Positions 62,991-64,000 of a stretch of 64,000 bases of DNA are shown piece by piece (within the stretch, counting starts at the first letter, position 1; every line of letters starts with the position of its first letter). Under the pieces are notes generated by a model. The model saw only the letters and a list, made by a program, of their open reading frames with translations, had not been told where the DNA came from and searched no databases. The position numbers were made by a program, and so were the translations under genes. The stretch is from NCBI GenBank assembly GCA_000723505.1, contig HG934468.1, positions 2,636,798-2,700,797 of the forward strand, written 5' to 3'. Source of the stretch: Mucinivorans hirudinis. GTDB lineage: Bacteria; Bacteroidota; Bacteroidia; Bacteroidales; Rikenellaceae.

Positions 62991-63899
62991 TCACTCGATT
63001 TTTTTCAATAGTCTGTCCCGGCGGAATTTATCATTGACTTTTGATTTGGAGTATAGTATGGATTTAGCAATACCGATAATATGTTTTTCGGGCAGCAGAC
63101 CCCAATAGCGGGAGTCTTGCGAATTTTCGGCATTATCTCCCGCGGTGAAGTAGTAATTTTCTGTGAAAACATACTCGCTGACAGGCTCGTTGCCCAGATA
63201 GAGAACCGAATCGCGAACCGTCAATCTAAGCCCCGTTTCGTACTCCACAGCCAAACGATACAACAGGTAATTCACCGTGTCTAAAGCCACCCTACTGCCG
63301 CGTGCGGGAATATAGAGAGGTCCGAAATTTTTAATCGTCCAGTTGTAATTCACGCTATCGAACGGATATGCCCGCCTGATGCCATCCGCAAGCATATCTT
63401 CGGGTATGAGGGAGAGTCGCTTCTGAGCGGGAATGTAGCCCAAGGTGTCGGCAGTCGAGGAGTTTTTGAAAAACCCATTGACGATGGATATAGTATCGCC
63501 CGGCAAGGCAACGCACCGCTTGCAATATACGCGCCGTATGTTGAACTCTATTTTAGACCAACTGTAAGGAACGGGAAAGTTGAAAATGAGCACATCATTG
63601 TGTTTGATTTTGCCGAAACCGCCGACTCTTGTTGTAGCGGGGTTGCGGCTTTTGGCAGCCGAGTCGAGGTTGTCGTAGAGCCGCGCACCGAAGGTGAGTT
63701 TATCGGCATAGACCATATCCCCCGGCATTAGTGTTGGCTGCATAGAGTCGGTCGGAATTCCGAAGGAGTCGTAAACGAAAATCCGTGTGCCGAACTTTAC
63801 TGCCAGAAAAAGTATAAATATCACAAAAATAGCAAGGAAGAAAAAGTAAAACTTCTTGAATATCTTCTCGTATTTGTCGGGGTCTAACATTGTGTTCAT
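62991..63899 (-). CDS. Signal peptidase I (S26 family)
   Basis: About 302 residues from ATG 63899 (MNTMLDPDKYEKIFKKFYFF); an upstream open frame is not needed. One membrane anchor (FYFFFLAIFVIFILFLAVKF), catalytic Ser in GIPTDSMQPTLMPGDMVYAD, Lys in RRVYCKRCVALPGDTISI and the late box YFTAGDNAENSQDSRYWGLL. It cuts signal peptides of exported proteins. Its place at the head of the NVEALA cluster, and its partial duplication with one NVEALA gene, suggest dedication to this system rather than housekeeping. Confidence 0.88.
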   Translation of the reverse strand: MNTMLDPDKYEKIFKKFYFFFLAIFVIFILFLAVKFGTRIFVYDSFGIPTDSMQPTLMPGDMVYADKLTFGARLYDNLDSAAKSRNPATTRVGGFGKIKHNDVLIFNFPVPYSWSKIEFNIRRVYCKRCVALPGDTISIVNGFFKNSSTADTLGYIPAQKRLSLIPEDMLADGIRRAYPFDSVNYNWTIKNFGPLYIPARGSRVALDTVNYLLYRLAVEYETGLRLTVRDSVLYLGNEPVSEYVFTENYYFTAGDNAENSQDSRYWGLLPEKHIIGIAKSILYSKSKVNDKFRRDRLLKKIE

Positions 63900-64000
63900 A
63901 ATTCGACATAGTAATTGAGAAATGAGCTTACTACAATCAAAGGAAACGGAAATAGGTAATGCTAACTTTCTACATCTCAAATTACTGTTGTATGGATACG

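Overview
The window looks like a chromosomal segment from a member of the Bacteroidota, most likely order Bacteroidales. The evidence is promoters of the TTTG / TAnnTTTG type, NVEALA-family peptides, BF3164-type beta-propeller lipoproteins, an OMP_b-brl_3-like TonB receptor, a DUF3408 protein, a MobV-type relaxase of the NBU kind, and a typical Bacteroidales dnaK. I cannot name the genus. The most striking feature is the load of insertion sequences. There are four full IS1634-family copies (2152 bp each, ends CCCAACTTCAACG), three copies of one IS3-family element (1341 bp), a second IS3-family element, two IS4-family copies (1455 bp), two full ISL3-family copies plus deletion derivatives, two IS1 copies, an IS982, and remnants of IS5, IS110, IS630 and IS1595. 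Target duplications and in-silico excision show the order in which several of these inserted.

Layout. 1-2515: an IS1595 remnant at the edge and a TonB-dependent receptor. 2522-14086, mostly minus strand: a ruined double-glycine peptide export operon. It holds two GG-leader precursors, a small membrane protein, a CPBP-type membrane protein, a C39-peptidase ABC transporter reduced to its two ends by an IS3 element, and a short HlyD-like protein split by an IS4 copy that itself carries an IS1634 copy. 14087-19347: stacked IS elements. 19348-24720: the remains of a mobilizable element (integrase fragment, complete integrase, two helix-turn-helix proteins, a DUF3408 protein, and MobC and relaxase genes joined by a deletion). 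25809-36834, plus strand: a second peptide export locus (S41 peptidase, C39 ABC transporter broken into three pieces by IS elements, HlyD). 36838-39983: IS982 with IS1 inside, an IS5 pseudogene and an IS1634 end. 40095-43140: dnaK and a bile-acid:sodium-symporter-like gene, the most housekeeping-like stretch. 43292-47886: small lipoproteins, including one resembling cholesterol-dependent cytolysins, among IS debris. 48159-48235: tRNA-Asp. 48408-53156: an NBU-like mobilizable element (helix-turn-helix protein, AAA ATPase, primase, MobV relaxase, candidate oriT) with no visible integrase. 53282-63899, minus strand: a cluster built from a threefold repeated module of NVEALA peptide, beta-propeller lipoprotein and thioredoxin-like lipoprotein, with a type I signal peptidase and a transglutaminase-like lipoprotein.

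How the genes may work together. The two C39/HlyD loci would each have cut GG leaders and exported peptides, but both are broken here. The NVEALA cluster appears to be a separate system for short Cys-rich secreted peptides: the signal peptidase would mature exported proteins, the CxxC lipoprotein could act on disulfides, and the propeller lipoproteins could be surface or periplasmic partners. These roles are inferred from co-location. Three NVEALA promoters carry A/T homopolymers of 14, 11 and 13 bases exactly between the -33 and -7 boxes, which suggests expression that varies by slippage. That cluster and the cytolysin-like lipoprotein are the best candidates for new biology.
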